Source: Mastigias papua
Lineage: Eukaryota; Cnidaria; Scyphozoa; Rhizostomeae; Mastigiidae
DNA length: 64,000 nt
Direction: 5' to 3'
Assembly (NCBI GenBank): GCA_964019165.1
Contig: OZ025268.1
Coordinates: 18,636,784-18,700,783 of the forward strand
The position numbers and the translations under genes were made by a program. The notes under the pieces are model-generated. The model did not search any database, had not been told where the DNA came from, and worked only from the letters and a program-made list of their open reading frames with translations. Below are positions 25,201 to 50,200 of this stretch, in pieces (positions within the stretch are counted from its first letter, which is position 1; each line of letters begins with the position of its first letter).

Positions 25201-25557
25201 TATGTTAATTCATACAGTTTAAGACTGAGCTTCCTTACAAGGTTCAACAACACTAAACCTGCCAGTACAAGGTTTACAATAAGTAACATTATGAGCAACA
25301 TATAACTCAGCACATCACAAAGATGGTTAGGCCGTTGGCTTTGCTATTACAGGGTCATCGACACAAGTGACCATGCTTTCTAGGAAGACTAGATAAAGTC
25401 CTAAGGCTCGCATTTCAAGAAAAGATATCTTACAGCTTCTTCTTATAAAGATGTAATGTCTGCTTTCTTTCTTATGTTACAGCGTATGTGATTCCTCGTG
25501 TCTTGGAGCAATTTCTTCATACGGCTTTGCAGATGATTCCCTATTCCAACAGCATAT

Positions 25558-25912
25558 GCTGTAAATCCTCAAACTAGCCCTCAGGGGACTTACCTCTTTT
25601 GATGTTCTTGGACAGAATATTTTCGAGGGGGCTGTACAAAGAGGAAATAAACGAGGGGGCTTGTAACCCTTGAACATGCTATATAAAAACCCATTTTACA
25701 AATTCCTTTATTCACAATTTAAAAAGAAGAATGGAAATACATAAGTTGAAACACAACGAAATCTTGACCATCTTTTGTGATAGGGGGGCTTATTTCAGAG
25801 GAGCTTACTAGCAATTTGTAGCTTTGGAATATGGGGCTTATTTGAAGGAGATGGGGAATTTATTCGAAGGGAGTTTCCTCGAGGGGGAACCAATTCCAGA
25901 GTTTACTATATG
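25558..25912. mobile_element. G-rich MITE, family C, copy 1
   Basis: The left end is near TGTAAATCCTCAAACTAGCC, and the inverted right end is near CCAATTCCAGAGTTTACTA. The interior has repeated GGGGGCTTATTT words. A related element with the same ends is at 63629-63939. Confidence 0.5.
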
Positions 25913-26406
25913 GCGAATGTTTCTCAAGGGTATTTGTAGAATCAAAATCCTCCGCATTCCAATCTTGAACATTTGTTAGGAAAAATATTCAATCTTTCAA
26001 CTTGTTTGATAACTGGATTTTTGGGTATTTATTGTTTCCTTTAGATTTCGCTTGCAAAAGCCAACAGTGAAGAAGATTAGGGAAACATTTTAGGGTATCA
26101 AGGTTCCTACAAAAAGCTATTAATATTCTCTCTCCAATAAGTTTACTTAAAAAAGTGTAACTACAAGTTTATAGTCCATTTAGAGATTCAACAGCGAAAC
26201 CTCTAAACCTTTTTATCCGGCTCGCCCCCCTCCCCCCACCTGATATATGATCTTCCTCATGGTAATGGCACTCACCAATCAAGCAGCTATAGCAGTGCGA
26301 TGTGACAGAACCAATAGATCCGATTTGTAATATGTCTTGATGGAAAAGCAACAACAACATTTAAGCATGTACTCTACCTCCAGTATCAGCTTATTATCTT
26401 GCTCCT

Positions 26407-37653
<11,247 letters not shown>

Positions 37654-40600
37654 CGTTTATCTTCCTTGCGATTAGAGGACTTCGCTTCCGATAAAATCCC
37701 TTTGTTCGATTTATTGTATAGTCTACCAACTAGAATGCAATTTCTTAGAAATTAAAGCTTTGTAATTGCAATAGATCAGTCACGGTAATTTATCACAGCT
37801 ATACTAAAAATCGTTTCGTGTCATTCCAGGTCTTTCCTATTTGAAAATCTCTCGACGGAATGTTTGTACTCTGTCCAGGATAAAGCAAAACAGATGGCAT
37901 CTATGTGCGTTCTTGATTTTTGCTTTAGCGGTTATCAAAATAACAGCTCGGTGAAAACGAAAAATGATCCTTCCTTGACTTGATTGTGTCTTAATAAGAT
38001 AAACTTGATAAAACAATGTTCCTTTTATTTGCTCGCGACCAGTCACTCAAGCCTCCATGGGGCAAAACACATCTATCGTTTGCTAATATACACAGAGTAC
38101 TTTTGCAAATTGACTCATGCGAAAATTTAAATACTGCATTAATATTTTATGTCAAATTTGCCTTCAGCCCCATACTTTCACCTGCTGGATCATGCTTACA
38201 GATTATTATTTATGCATTTGCAAGCGGAATCATTGGAGGAATAGCAACACCAGCTGATTCATCATCAGAATAGAGAACTTTGAGCATTTGACAGGCAACA
38301 GCAAATGAAACATGAGAATTCCAAAGCATCGAGACCATGATTTAACATTGTCTCTACTGCTCCATGCGCCAAGTGGGCCTCTTCCTGACCCAGAAAGAGT
38401 ACAAATCAAAATTCTTGGCCTACTAGCTTGGGCTTTTCCCCACCAAAATTGTTAGTTTCCTCTCAATGTATATGGTCGCAAGTAGATCTGTCAGTTGACT
38501 AAGAACAAAGTCGGTGCCTAGTGAATAGCTTCTCCTTGTGCACACGGACCGAACTTGACTGCAAATGGAATGGGTTCTCGTATGGGCTTGGTCCACTAGT
38601 CACATTTCCTTTTAAAAGATGCCCGGCAAAGTTTGATTATGAAAGGGGGATTCCTTGGATGCTGGAAAGGGCTACGCAATATATGGAGAGGGGTTTAAAA
38701 GTATATTTGGAATGGTTTACCTAACAAAATCAAATGGGCGAATAATCTGGAAAAGTTTCAGGCATTCATAAAACAATGTGGTAGACTCAGCTGCTAATTA
38801 GTGCCTATTCGTATTACTTAATTACTACCCTCTTATGTATCTGTTATTTTTGTTTACTATATTCGATGTTAGTTAGCATGTGTGTATCCTAACAATTTTT
38901 AAACAATTTCGCATACCAAATATCTCTGAGTGCTGATTGAAAATTTAATAAACTATGAAAAGTTTGCTCATAATGCCATGTTTAATACTTACTCCAGCCA
39001 AATTTACAAAAATAGAGCATAATGAAGATTTAAGTATAGACTGATGCTTATAGTTAAGCACTTCTCTGTATTGTAGAGAAAAAGAGTTTTGAAAACATTT
39101 TCATGAGTCATGTGTCAAATATTTCTATAGACCCCCTCGAGTAAGCCCCACCTACAAATATCAAAATTAAATATGCCTCCCCCATGGAGCTAATTTGAGG
39201 ATGCATCATAGTTCTATGGGATTTATGCACTGATCTAAAAAAATATATTTTGTTAGATCAGTGGATTTATGGGACTGAGTTGAGCTGAGAAGGCCTAGGC
39301 AAATTAGGCAAAATGTCTTTCATTCTATTACATTGTACTCTTACCATATCAATACCGTTTCACATTGATCATACTCACAATGAACTGTAAAACACTGTTC
39401 TCTTTCAATGGGCATTTTCAGTTTCTTGTATGTATTGTCATATTTCTTGACCGAATTGCAGCTTTCACATTACTACCACTGGTCTTTGTTGGTCTTTGTT
39501 CAAGGCAACAAGAACAATGCAGAAAGTTTGCGCCTTGACTCCAGATAGCAGCAACAACATTCATTTGTAAATAAATGGCGGTTATGAAACGGGTTTATGA
39601 TCACGACAAGTGACCCTTGAAAGCAACAAGGTATAAAAGTGATTTACCATATTATCCAGAACTTGATGTATTTTATATCAGTAACTACCTGTCCTTTATT
39701 CAAGTGAATAGCCATGAGACTAGGACTGATATATTTTTATGCCTTTTCAGATAGGTATTTTGCTGCTGTAACCTGCAATAGACTCACTGTATACAGTAGG
39801 CTTCGACTCGTTGGCTCGTTTTAGCTGCGATATTACAGTAACATCTGTGCTGATGATATATCTGTCAGGTGTTACTTTAAACATTGTACATGACGAGCAA
39901 GTAGGTTTCTGTACGTCATTACATAGATCAATAGGGGTGTCCACAGCATCGTTCTAGAGGGTAGATATATATATGGTCAGTACGAAATCTTCAAACCACT
40001 AGTGTATTAGTGCTCATCAAAATAATCTTTATTCATAAACAGTGCTGTTTGTCTGGTGGCCTAAATTGAGATTCAATCTTGCATTCTTAATCTTTCCGAA
40101 GTGATCGCTCAGTCGCTAGTGTATCTGTTTATTAATACATAGAGATCAATGCATTGTTTGAGGAATGTTTTCTGAGTGTCTACAATGAACAAGCGCAACA
40201 GGGCTTGCAGAATTCGTAATTGATATTGATATTAATAAAAATTTATACAGTTGAATTTCTGCTATAGTACAACTATAATTAATGAATACAGACTTTAAGC
40301 ACAATCTCCAAGATTATATTACTTATAGATAAATATAAATGTAAATAATGATCAGTTGCAGGATCTACTAATGATCAGTTATGACAATACACGAAATCCA
40401 AAATTCTTTTCTGCACATGTTGAATGCAGATGAGCCAAGTTAATGTCAGGCACATAAGTTAATGATCCATCGGTTGTACCGGAATAAATAGAGGGGATAA
40501 TTTGCCAGAACCACATCACAAGCCAAGCTGCATATATGTCAGTTCAATTCAGGTTTACTATAGCACGAAAAAGCTGGAATGTCCTGAGTGTCAGATGAAA

Positions 40601-41206
40601 AAAGCATTTCAGCATGCTAGAAGAATTTTCCTGCTTTTTGTGCTATAGTGAAGTTCTGTAGTACCAACAGACTTTTCATGTAAATTCAGTTTTAACTTTG
40701 AAATTCCACAAGATGTATCTTTTGTATAAAGATACCACAAATATTTCATAAAATGAGAAAATCAAATAACAACAAATGAGCAATAGCAACAATTTTGGTA
40801 TGTATATTTGGGAATTTCTTCAAGGAAGAGCTCTCTCATTAGATAAACTAATTGAATGAAGAGCACTAGTGCCATCTCCAAGTGGCCCACACAAGTGTTA
40901 CCCCTTTGTTGTTTTCATTTTGTACTTTTTCAACATTCATTGTTGTGAGGTTTGAGAGCAAAAATAGCCATTGTTTTGGAATTAGAGTTTGTACTAGCAT
41001 GATATTACTAACTGCTGCAATTGTGCAGCTTGGTGTAAGTTCTTTATCTGTAAGTACAGCTTCAATGAATTCCTATCTAAATACCTTGTTTTAGTGTTTG
41101 CATCAATCAATTCCTGAAGAGTTTTGTTATGAAGCTCTTGATCAGTAATTTATATGTCAGTGCTATTTTGTTTTTTGACAAGCATTTATTATGTTTCTAG
41201 TTAAAA
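37654..41206. other. Intergenic region between divergent mucin-type gene and CEP70
   Basis: About 3.55 kb lies upstream of both genes, which read away from each other. It holds repeat R4 copy 2 (38365-38590) and otherwise ordinary AT-rich sequence. The first CEP70 coding exon is preceded by a splice-acceptor-like ATGTTTCTAG (to 41200), so a 5' untranslated exon probably lies in this region. No clear promoter motif was found. Confidence 0.5.
38365..38590 (+). repeat. Dispersed repeat R4, copy 2
   Basis: Ordered match to 24040-24290 (GGGCCTCTTCCTGACCCAGA, AAAATTGTTAGTTTCC, TAGTGAATAGCTTCTC, CGGACCGAACTTGACTGCAA). Confidence 0.55.
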
Positions 41207-44200
41207 ATGAGCAGCTTATTAACTACATCACAGCAAACTAGCTCTGAGCAAACTACATTGAGGGATGGGCTCCTTGGTATGTGAATATATATGTATTTTT
41301 TTATCTTCAAACCTTTAGACCAACTTGAAAACATAGGATCATGGATAAGTTACATCTTTATTTTAGTGGATTAGTTGAAACTAGCTTGCTTGTTGTTCAA
41401 GAAGATTTGGTGTGCTAATTTTTATGATTTATGATACAGACTAGGCCAGGGATTGACTTAGAGATCCAAATTTGATTCACAGAAGTTTTGTCATGGTGTA
41501 TTTCCTTTTCTGGTTGTGCAACTTGTTTGCTGCATCATTTAGCTGATGTAGTTCACTTTTGCCCTCATTTGATGTGTTTGAATTATTCATCCCATGTGAG
41601 TAGATCTGATCATCAAATGAATCTGGATAGGAGCAATTCCTTGACCTATAGATTCTGAGAAAAGAGCATTCAGAGTTCTTTGGGGAAATGTTTAAATTGG
41701 CTCACAAAAATTGCAATTTGAGTCACAGTTTGCAAGTTGTGAGTTGCTGATTTGATCCATGAAGTCATTCTCCTTTGCTATGTATACATATATGGTATAT
41801 GGTACAGAAAGGTGTTTGAGGTGGAGAATGATTATGCTTGCTTGTCTATAGATACTTCAAGTTCTTGGGGGAATTTTATGAGGAAAGAGGGCTCAGAACA
41901 GTTGATGCTGTCTGAATGTATGAGTGAAATGAGAAGCAGACAGAAGCAATGATTGAGGATTTAGATGTATGGAGAGTCTGTTCAAATGTGTGACAGAGAA
42001 GATTGATGCAGCAGAAAACTTCAATCAGCAAATCTGAAAACTCTGAAAACAGCCAAGGAGAGAAAGTTGATGAGACCCCAGTCATCAATTTTTCTAGAGA
42101 ATATGATATGTAGGGGGGGGGATGGGTGGATTGATAGAAAGATATTTCCAACTTTTGGAGAGATATTCCTTGTTTGTATGCACATTTTTAAAGTAAGGTG
42201 TCTGAAGTTCTGATAAGTGATTTGAATCATTGTAGGTCAGAGTGACTTCTCACAGATGAGTGACCATCCAGTGAGTAAGATTTGATATCAAACATGTGCT
42301 GTTTATTTTGATTTAGAGATTATCATATTTTGAGAAATGAACAGTTCATTTTTGTTTGCATTATTTGTAGAGTGGCAAATTGGAATTGTTCTGTACTACA
42401 CTATGCAATTCTAGCATTTGTTTCATATTCTCAAATGTTTAGATTGGAAGATGATGATTTGCATCAACATCTTTTTCATAGATTGAACAAGCAGACTGGC
42501 TCAATATAAACAGCAAGCTCAGACAGTTTGGATACAGTCCAGTTATTCTTTCACATATTAGCAAGCTGAAAAGCAGCAATGTCACAGGTATTATAATATT
42601 TGTTGAATACAAAATTATGCTATAAAGGGCAAGCTTTGTCTGAGATAAGAATGATTTTTTGAAACAAGATTTCTCCTGCAAGTCTACTAAGAAATCTCTG
42701 AACTGTCCTCCTGTTGAACTCCATAATATCAGTGCTGCACAAGAATATAGTTTAAATTGTTTGACATACTGGAAGTGCCAGTGCTTTTTATTCCTACAAT
42801 AGCCAGGGTATGAAATGTTGAATAATGGCTGGATGGTGAATGCAAGCATAGAGCTAGAATGCAAACCTGATGCCATGTGACATGGGGAATAGTGCATTTG
42901 ATTGGCTACTTGCTTAGCTAATGAAGACATCCACTGACTCCCCCTTGTCAGGTTGGAGAGCCCAAGAGAGAAAAGACCTATTTCTGTGTACAAAACTGGA
43001 ATTTTTTCAAAATACTTAAGTGGAAAGACAATCATTCATACCCAAAAATCTAAGGAATATTATCCATACATGTTTATGTGCTTTCTCAATTTTTAATTAA
43101 CTTTTGTACTTGGCAATAATGCATTTTATTAGAATATTTAATAGAGTTTTGCTAGTAAATACAAAGTATTCTTACATTTCATGTGTATGACTATCAGAGC
43201 CCCCATTTTTCTTAGGTCACATTATTTTGGATGAGATGAATGCCCATTCATTAAGGAATACAATTGAAAATCTCCTTGATGATTGTGAAAGAAAACAAGA
43301 TCTGGTACAGGAACTCGTGGCATCATCCAATAAACTTCAGTATGCGTTTAGCATTCAGTCACCATCATGATTCGTTTCAATTTTTTTTTCTGTTAAAACT
43401 AATATCTTACATGGCGGTATTCTTCAGAAAGTCCTCTAGTTCAAATTTACAGTCAGCAAAGTATTGATCAGTTTTTAGAATTGAAACCACTTTAGTTTGC
43501 AATATTCTCCTGTATCAATGGTGTATGCTGTGACACCTATTCCATTGCTGGTAATCTTTACGAGTAACTACCATAGAATTATAACACGTCATAAAACAGA
43601 TGCTAAATGGTAATCATATTGCTAACACCAGGCCTGTCATTTTTTCACTTGTCTTTATATAAGGCAGCTTCGTCTTGATTTTAGGTGCAGAGGGCCTGCA
43701 TTAAAAATACATACATTCCAGGCTTTTATTTGCACCAGCAAGGGAGATCGAGACAGAGAAAGTCCGACTCCATTGAATGATCCAACGACCCTAGAACTTA
43801 CGGAGAAAGTACTTTATACCACTTTTATCCAATTACATGGTGGCTAGCAAGGAAGGGAGAGAGAGAAATCGCTGTTAGCGAGTAGAGAAAACTTTCCAAT
43901 ATGAACGTAAAATCGTGAATTTTGAGCCTAAAGCTTAAGTGATATTCTATCAACTAACTAAGCTATGTATGCAAAAGCTAATGTTTACTATTATTGGAGG
44001 AATGGGCTAATTTGCTTGCCTTACTATTTGACCTATTTTCGCATTGATTTTCTGGAGTGTAGCTAGGAAGTACGTTTCCTATTAAGAGCCGGCAGGCTTC
44101 GTATTTGTGACTATGGTGTCCAAACAGTTTCAGATTAGTTAAAGTAGAAATGGAATATGTTCTCTCTGCGGTTGACTAGATTCTGTTGACAGTATAGAGC

Positions 44201-47200
44201 TTTGGCTAACTTTTTATCACACTCTGATTCAATCTAGGCAAGAGATCCATCATCTGAGTAAACAGAATGAAGATCACGTTAAGGAGGTATGTCTTTATAT
44301 ATTTACTAGAAATATTTTTTCTGCAAAAATATTTGTATCAGCGTACACGATAGACGATGTGAGCTCTACCTTTTCTTATTAGGAACCTAGCTCAATACTT
44401 AGTACTCACGGTTCTTTCTTTTTGGGCGTCTTTTGACTACATTGTATTATTATAGGTTCCCTAATAGTCCCTCAATATTAACCGCTTGTGTTGAGACAGG
44501 GTACTTTATATGTATAAGTTTCAACGCAAACCCTTCATTGAGAACACTGCTAAATGGATTTCACACAGTTCATGTGGATTTGACTGCAATGAATGGAACT
44601 GGCTTCCTAATTCTGGCTTGTTTCCAGAGATAAAACTGTTTGAAAGTGAAAAGCTCGTTTGGGACTTGTTTCTAGTACTACAAGTTTCTTAAAGATTTTG
44701 GCCTGCTACTCCCTTTAAAGCAGTTACTTATAAAAAGATCGTATATACCAGCATGGAATATAAGACACTGCCATGAAATCCTGATCCAGGGGTGCTGTGG
44801 AGGGGGTCTCAACTCCCTTGTTAAAATGAAGAGAGTTTTGGGGGTGCTTAGCCTACTCCAATGAGCGTACTCTAGCTTTATAGCTTGGTAGTATGAACCG
44901 ATCCTCTCCAGCGGTTTTACGTTTATTTTACATCAATTCAGTATACCTTTTCTGTCACCTGGTATGTATTTATATTTGAGCTGTTTAGAATGAAGTATTG
45001 GGTGTGTTCATTGGGGTGGTTCATAGAATGGACTACAACTCAGCCCCCCTTGCTAGCTTTTTAGGACGGCACCCCTGTGACCTGAGCCTCATTCTTTCCC
45101 CTTGTATTCGATCGTGGTCAGTTTTTTATATGATCAATTTGATTTTGAATTTTAGTGTGTGAGAGGATTAATTCATTGAACTTTTTAATTTTGTTTTGAC
45201 GCAAGTATCTGAGATGAATTTTCAGTTCAGGCTGCTATGATTAAAGATTATAATACTGCGTTTTTCTCTCTAGATTCTTGCATTGAAGTCTTCATTACAA
45301 ACTGAAGAGGTGAAATGTCAGGTAAGGGATTTGAATGATGTGCACAACTTCCTTCAGTTCTCCAGGCTTTTTAACCTTGCTGAGGTATCATCAGATTCTT
45401 TGCAAGCAATGTGCAATGCCGCTCGCTTGTTTTGCAAGCAATTGGCAATGTGCTGAGGTGATTATACCATGTTGGCTCCTGAACAATGGAATATTTTTCA
45501 TCCGGAATTTCTTACGAATCTTTTCTGCCTTAGGAAATGATACAGTGTCGCGAACAAGAGCTTCAAAGCCATTCGGAAGAAGTTCAGAAATTGGTGAATG
45601 CAAATTCAAACCTTCAAAAAAGGTGCAAAGAGTTGGAAAATGCAAAAGTATTGATACCAAGTCAGAGGCCAAAACCATCATATTTGCATGGAATGAAAGA
45701 TCAACAGGTAATCTTTTTACGCTTCCTTTTTTGTAAACAACCAGTCAAATCTTTATTCTTCTTGAAGAAGCATTTTCTTAAAATCTGTTTGTTAGAAATT
45801 CAATCCCTTGTTTCTAGTCGAAAGATGCCACCAAAGTAAAGAAAATAGAGATGTCTATCAAGGAAGAGAGAAAATCTCATCGTAGTTATGGGTAAGGAAC
45901 GTAATCCTTTTCAAAGAGAAGTCATGTAGAGGAAGTTTTATGCTTGCTGTCATGTGCATGCGGTCGAAGGACTGTGGGCAGTTCATTCATCGTCTTTCCC
46001 TGCACATACAGTGCCTCTTATCTAGGACTGAAAGACTGTAAATAGATTTACTATTGCTTCTTTTGGGCCTACTATTTTTTGCTAATACGATTCTATCGGT
46101 AATAAAACTATGCCTATCTGTCTTATAGGAAATCTGAAGATATCCTTAGTGATTATGATAAGAAATTATCGGAAATGCACAAGGAGCTGGAACAACTGAG
46201 GTAAGCAATTTATTGGAACTAAGAATTACTTTATTGATTATTATTATTATTATCATTATTATTAACGATCAGGTGCAGCTATTATGTTTTTTCTGCCTTA
46301 GAAACAAGCTATGGACCAACCCTGCATTATTAGAAGTTTGTTTTTTTGTTTGTTGTTTTTTTGTTTTTTTTGTTTTTTTATCTGCCAATATGTAAAAGAA
46401 ATAGTAGTAGTAGTGGGTCTTGTTCTTGTTCTCGTTCCTTTTTGTATTTTTTTTGCTAATGTAGAAATGGCAAATAGCCAATTTAACACTATCTAGAATT
46501 AGAGATGTGTATGATTGTAAAGTAAGATACGTTCAATTACATGATGTTTCAAAAAAAAGTTATATGCTGTTGGTAGGTTTAATCGCTCACATACATAGCT
46601 AATTCACACAAACTAAAATAGCATAAGTTTTTAAATAATATTTACGTAAAAATTAGAGTGTTAAATGAAAAAACATAAAATAAATACTTATAGATAGATA
46701 AAGGTTTTGCTGTTTTCGTGATCAGTGTGATCAAATCTTTAAAGCCTGGACGTGTTGTTTTTGTGGTCACAGGATTATCGACTGGTTGCTGAAAGCTAAT
46801 TTCTTATCCAGATACGTGTTTTTTTTCACGAATGTGTTTAAGCCGTGTTACTTTTGAGCACTTGTTTTTGTAATGAATATTAGTGATTGGATGGTTGCTT
46901 ACTTGCAGGCTTACTTTCACAGCAGTGGTTTGATTTGCAGCTGCTTAAATGATACTCTTCTCATTGAAATACCGACTGACTCATAGTGCCTTTTGATATT
47001 TCAAGCCTTTCAATATTTTTTATGCCTCTTCACTTGATAGCAGTTAAGCTACAATTGTATACCTCTCTAGTACAGTAGTAGCAAATCAAAAAGAAAGGAA
47101 AAGAAAAGGTAAAGCAGTAGCACGACAAGAGTTCATACAATCTGGCTCAGCCCGAACTTTATTTTGACGGCAAAATATTTTATACTTAGAACAAATGGTA

Positions 47201-50200
47201 GTGCTCATATTGTTGAAATTAGACGACTTTTTGGAATAAACTTGTTATTCAATGTTGATGAAATAGTTACTATTAGCTTGCATTCTTAGTAAGATTGATT
47301 TGATAGCAATTAACTATATAAAAGGCATATTGAAAAACCAGGTTATTTACAATACACCAATTCGATATCCGCGGTCTTGTTGTGACTCCGGAGTCTGGAC
47401 ACGAATTTGGGGAAAAGTGCTAGACAGCTTTCTTGTTTTTCAATGATGAAAGAGAACGGAATGGCTTCAAACTATCGCTAAATGTTATCAACTTCACTTC
47501 GCACCTACAATCACTGTGATGAACAAAATGATTGTCTGAAACTTTGCACCCCTAGTCCATGTACAGACTCTGCAGTGACAACCAGACAATGGATATCAAA
47601 GTTGTGTATTAATAGCGTAGTTTGCATTCGCATACTGGTGGTTCTGTGAAAGCAAATGTACCTGAACAGTCTGCAGCCAATAGCAGTAATTTCCATGATG
47701 TATTGGTGTATGTTAGTACGTATTATAGTCATCAGTTCTGTTGTGACAACAACAACAACACTAGATAAAGTTAGAATCATTAGTTTTGGAATTAGTAATT
47801 TACAGAAAGTAGGATTGCAGTGAGTACTCGATCCGAAATTATGTCGTCAAGCCAACTAAAATTTGAGTTACATTCCACTGTTATATTTCTTTTCTGTATT
47901 TGTTGGAAAGGCTGCATTTTTTGGAAGATGATGATAAACTGCCAAAGTCGAACAGTAAAGTAACTACGAACAGAACCAAACAGCGTCGTACAGGAATAGC
48001 AGATACTGGCGAATCTGAGAGCAGCTGTGAGGAAAATGATGAAGAGCCAAAGCAAGATGAAATAGTGGATGACAAATCGATGCAATCTTTTGAATCTGCA
48101 AGTGTTGCTACGACTCTTTCTAGTGGCATCGGCGATGCAGGATTTCTTTACAGGCGTCTAAAGGTATTGAGATAGTTACATTTGGAGTTGAGTTTTCGAT
48201 ATGGATTTTGATTCCTCGTCAAATGAATGTCAGCATGAATCAACTCCCTCGTGGTATTCCATGACATTAATCTCTTGTTTATATTGGGTAAGGAACAGGA
48301 AATTGATAAATTAAAGGATACCCCTGAAAATGGATGAATTGGTTTTCCATTAATTCTTGGTAGATCAGTCAGCCAGAAAAGTAGTGAATGAGTGGGCTAG
48401 CCAATCAACGAATTAGTCACTCATTCACTCACTCAACCAGCCAGCCAACCAACCAACCAACCAGCCAATCATTCAGTTATTCAGTCTGCTAGGCACATCT
48501 CATTCTAACTAAAGTACAATCGTTCCTTCTATTTCTTAGCAGTTTCTCATCCCAACACAAATCCAGCTTGTAAGAACTCCATTAGTAGAAACTGAATCTT
48601 TCGAGTTATTTCTCAATAATATATTCAGGTATGTTGGACCTTATTTTATCAAGATTTATCTGCAGATTTTGAAAGAATATAAATATGTTTTGCAAATAAT
48701 CATTGCTATCTTGTTCATTGCCATTTTTTCTCTTTGAATATTCAGACGACGGAACGAAAATTCAGGGAGGCCAAAAAGTTGATCAAGGAGATGTCAGAAG
48801 AAAATGCAAAGCTTCAAGCTGAAGTAAACAGAAGGTATTCTGAGTTTTGTTATCAATATAATTTTTCGCTACAATGAACAATGTTCGATTTCTGTTAAGC
48901 TTCAGAATTTGGTCCGGTTTATCTAAATTTATGGATAGTGTAAACGAGTAAATTTGCAGATGCTTATGTTTCATTTATGGGCAATTTCTTGGATATCCAA
49001 ATTTATATTTGCGCATCAAGTTATATACTGAGGCGCATATATAGATATTTATAAACATATAGTTATGGACTTTTTTGTTAAATTTCAGGCCGAAAGTCAA
49101 AGAGTGGAGGAAACTCCTTGTGAGGAACAAACAAATGGAGAATTTATTACTGCAAAATAACATCAGGTTATATGCTTTGCACTGTCTTGTTACTTGATAT
49201 CAATAGTTGAAAGAGACAATATGCTTCCAATGTATTTTAAGTCGAATATACTGGGCAGTTATTCCTAGTCTGACCCATTCATTTGCTTAAATTCTTTCAG
49301 ACAGGTTTGGGACCCTGATTTTCTTATCCGCCATTTGTTACATATCATTATTGATATATGTATTTGATAACATATTTTGCTGTTATTAATAAAATGACTT
49401 ATTTTGTAATTGTTTCTTGAATTTAGTACTTCGCTAGATTCGTCATCCGAGCAAAATGTGAAGAAGTGCACACACGTATGTATGATTGATGCTATGCTCC
49501 AAAAATTTTACTGAAGTTCGTTATAAGCCTAGGTCACTTGTTTGTTAAGGAGGTTCTTAATAGCAAATAACACTAGGGATATTTATTTATTTATTTATTT
49601 ATTTACGTGTATTTACAGGCCTTCATTGGACGAAATTATCACATGTTTGGTATTTCCTGCCCCTAGATTTTGAGAGGCATGTGGTGGAGTGCTATGGGGT
49701 GTGGATGTTATGGAGTGCTTTTGAATCAAAAACGCCATTTGAGAGCAATGGTTAAATCTAAATTAATTTTTTATTTCAAAGCAAACTAGGAGTTTTATAG
49801 TTGTATTTCAATTAAAATAAGGCAGACGAATAGTTTTCAAACTCTTGTAGTCTTATAGTCGAAAAATGTGAGGCACCGTTAATTTAACAATATCTAATTC
49901 GGCTCTGTTGGAGCACGTGAAAGAGGCTATAAAATGATCTTTTGATGTATCTACATATAGGGGTAGACTGTCGATCAGTCGTTTGTTTTTTTGTACAATT
50001 TGATACTTTTATATAAAAAGAGATAGATGATATAGCCGGTGGTCAATGAAAAGCGCGACTTGGAGTGCGTGCGAGTGGGGTCACAAGCCTTTCCTGGAAG
50101 ACTTGTAATTATCATCGTTCCTTTTAATTCTTTCGTAGTAGCTAATTTTAGAACTAATGTGTACGCAATATGTTTACATATAGATAAACACATGTATACA

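Larger units (their letters stand above)
19283..26406. other. Intergenic region between the CCDC3-like gene and the mucin-type gene
   Basis: About 7.1 kb in which the two genes converge. I see no supported exon. It contains repeat R5 (19480-19720), a degenerate 11-mer run near 20790-20860, a palindromic MITE (23309-23487), repeat R4 (24040-24290), a pogo-like element (24630-25200) and a G-rich MITE (25558-25912). A possible polyadenylation signal (AATAAA) lies near 19741. Confidence 0.5.

Noticed and set aside
42439..43035. 198-codon minus-strand open frame
   Set aside because: It runs antisense through CEP70 exon 42482-42587 and its intron. The peptide has no recognisable domain, and the opposite strand carries a conserved, phase-matched exon.
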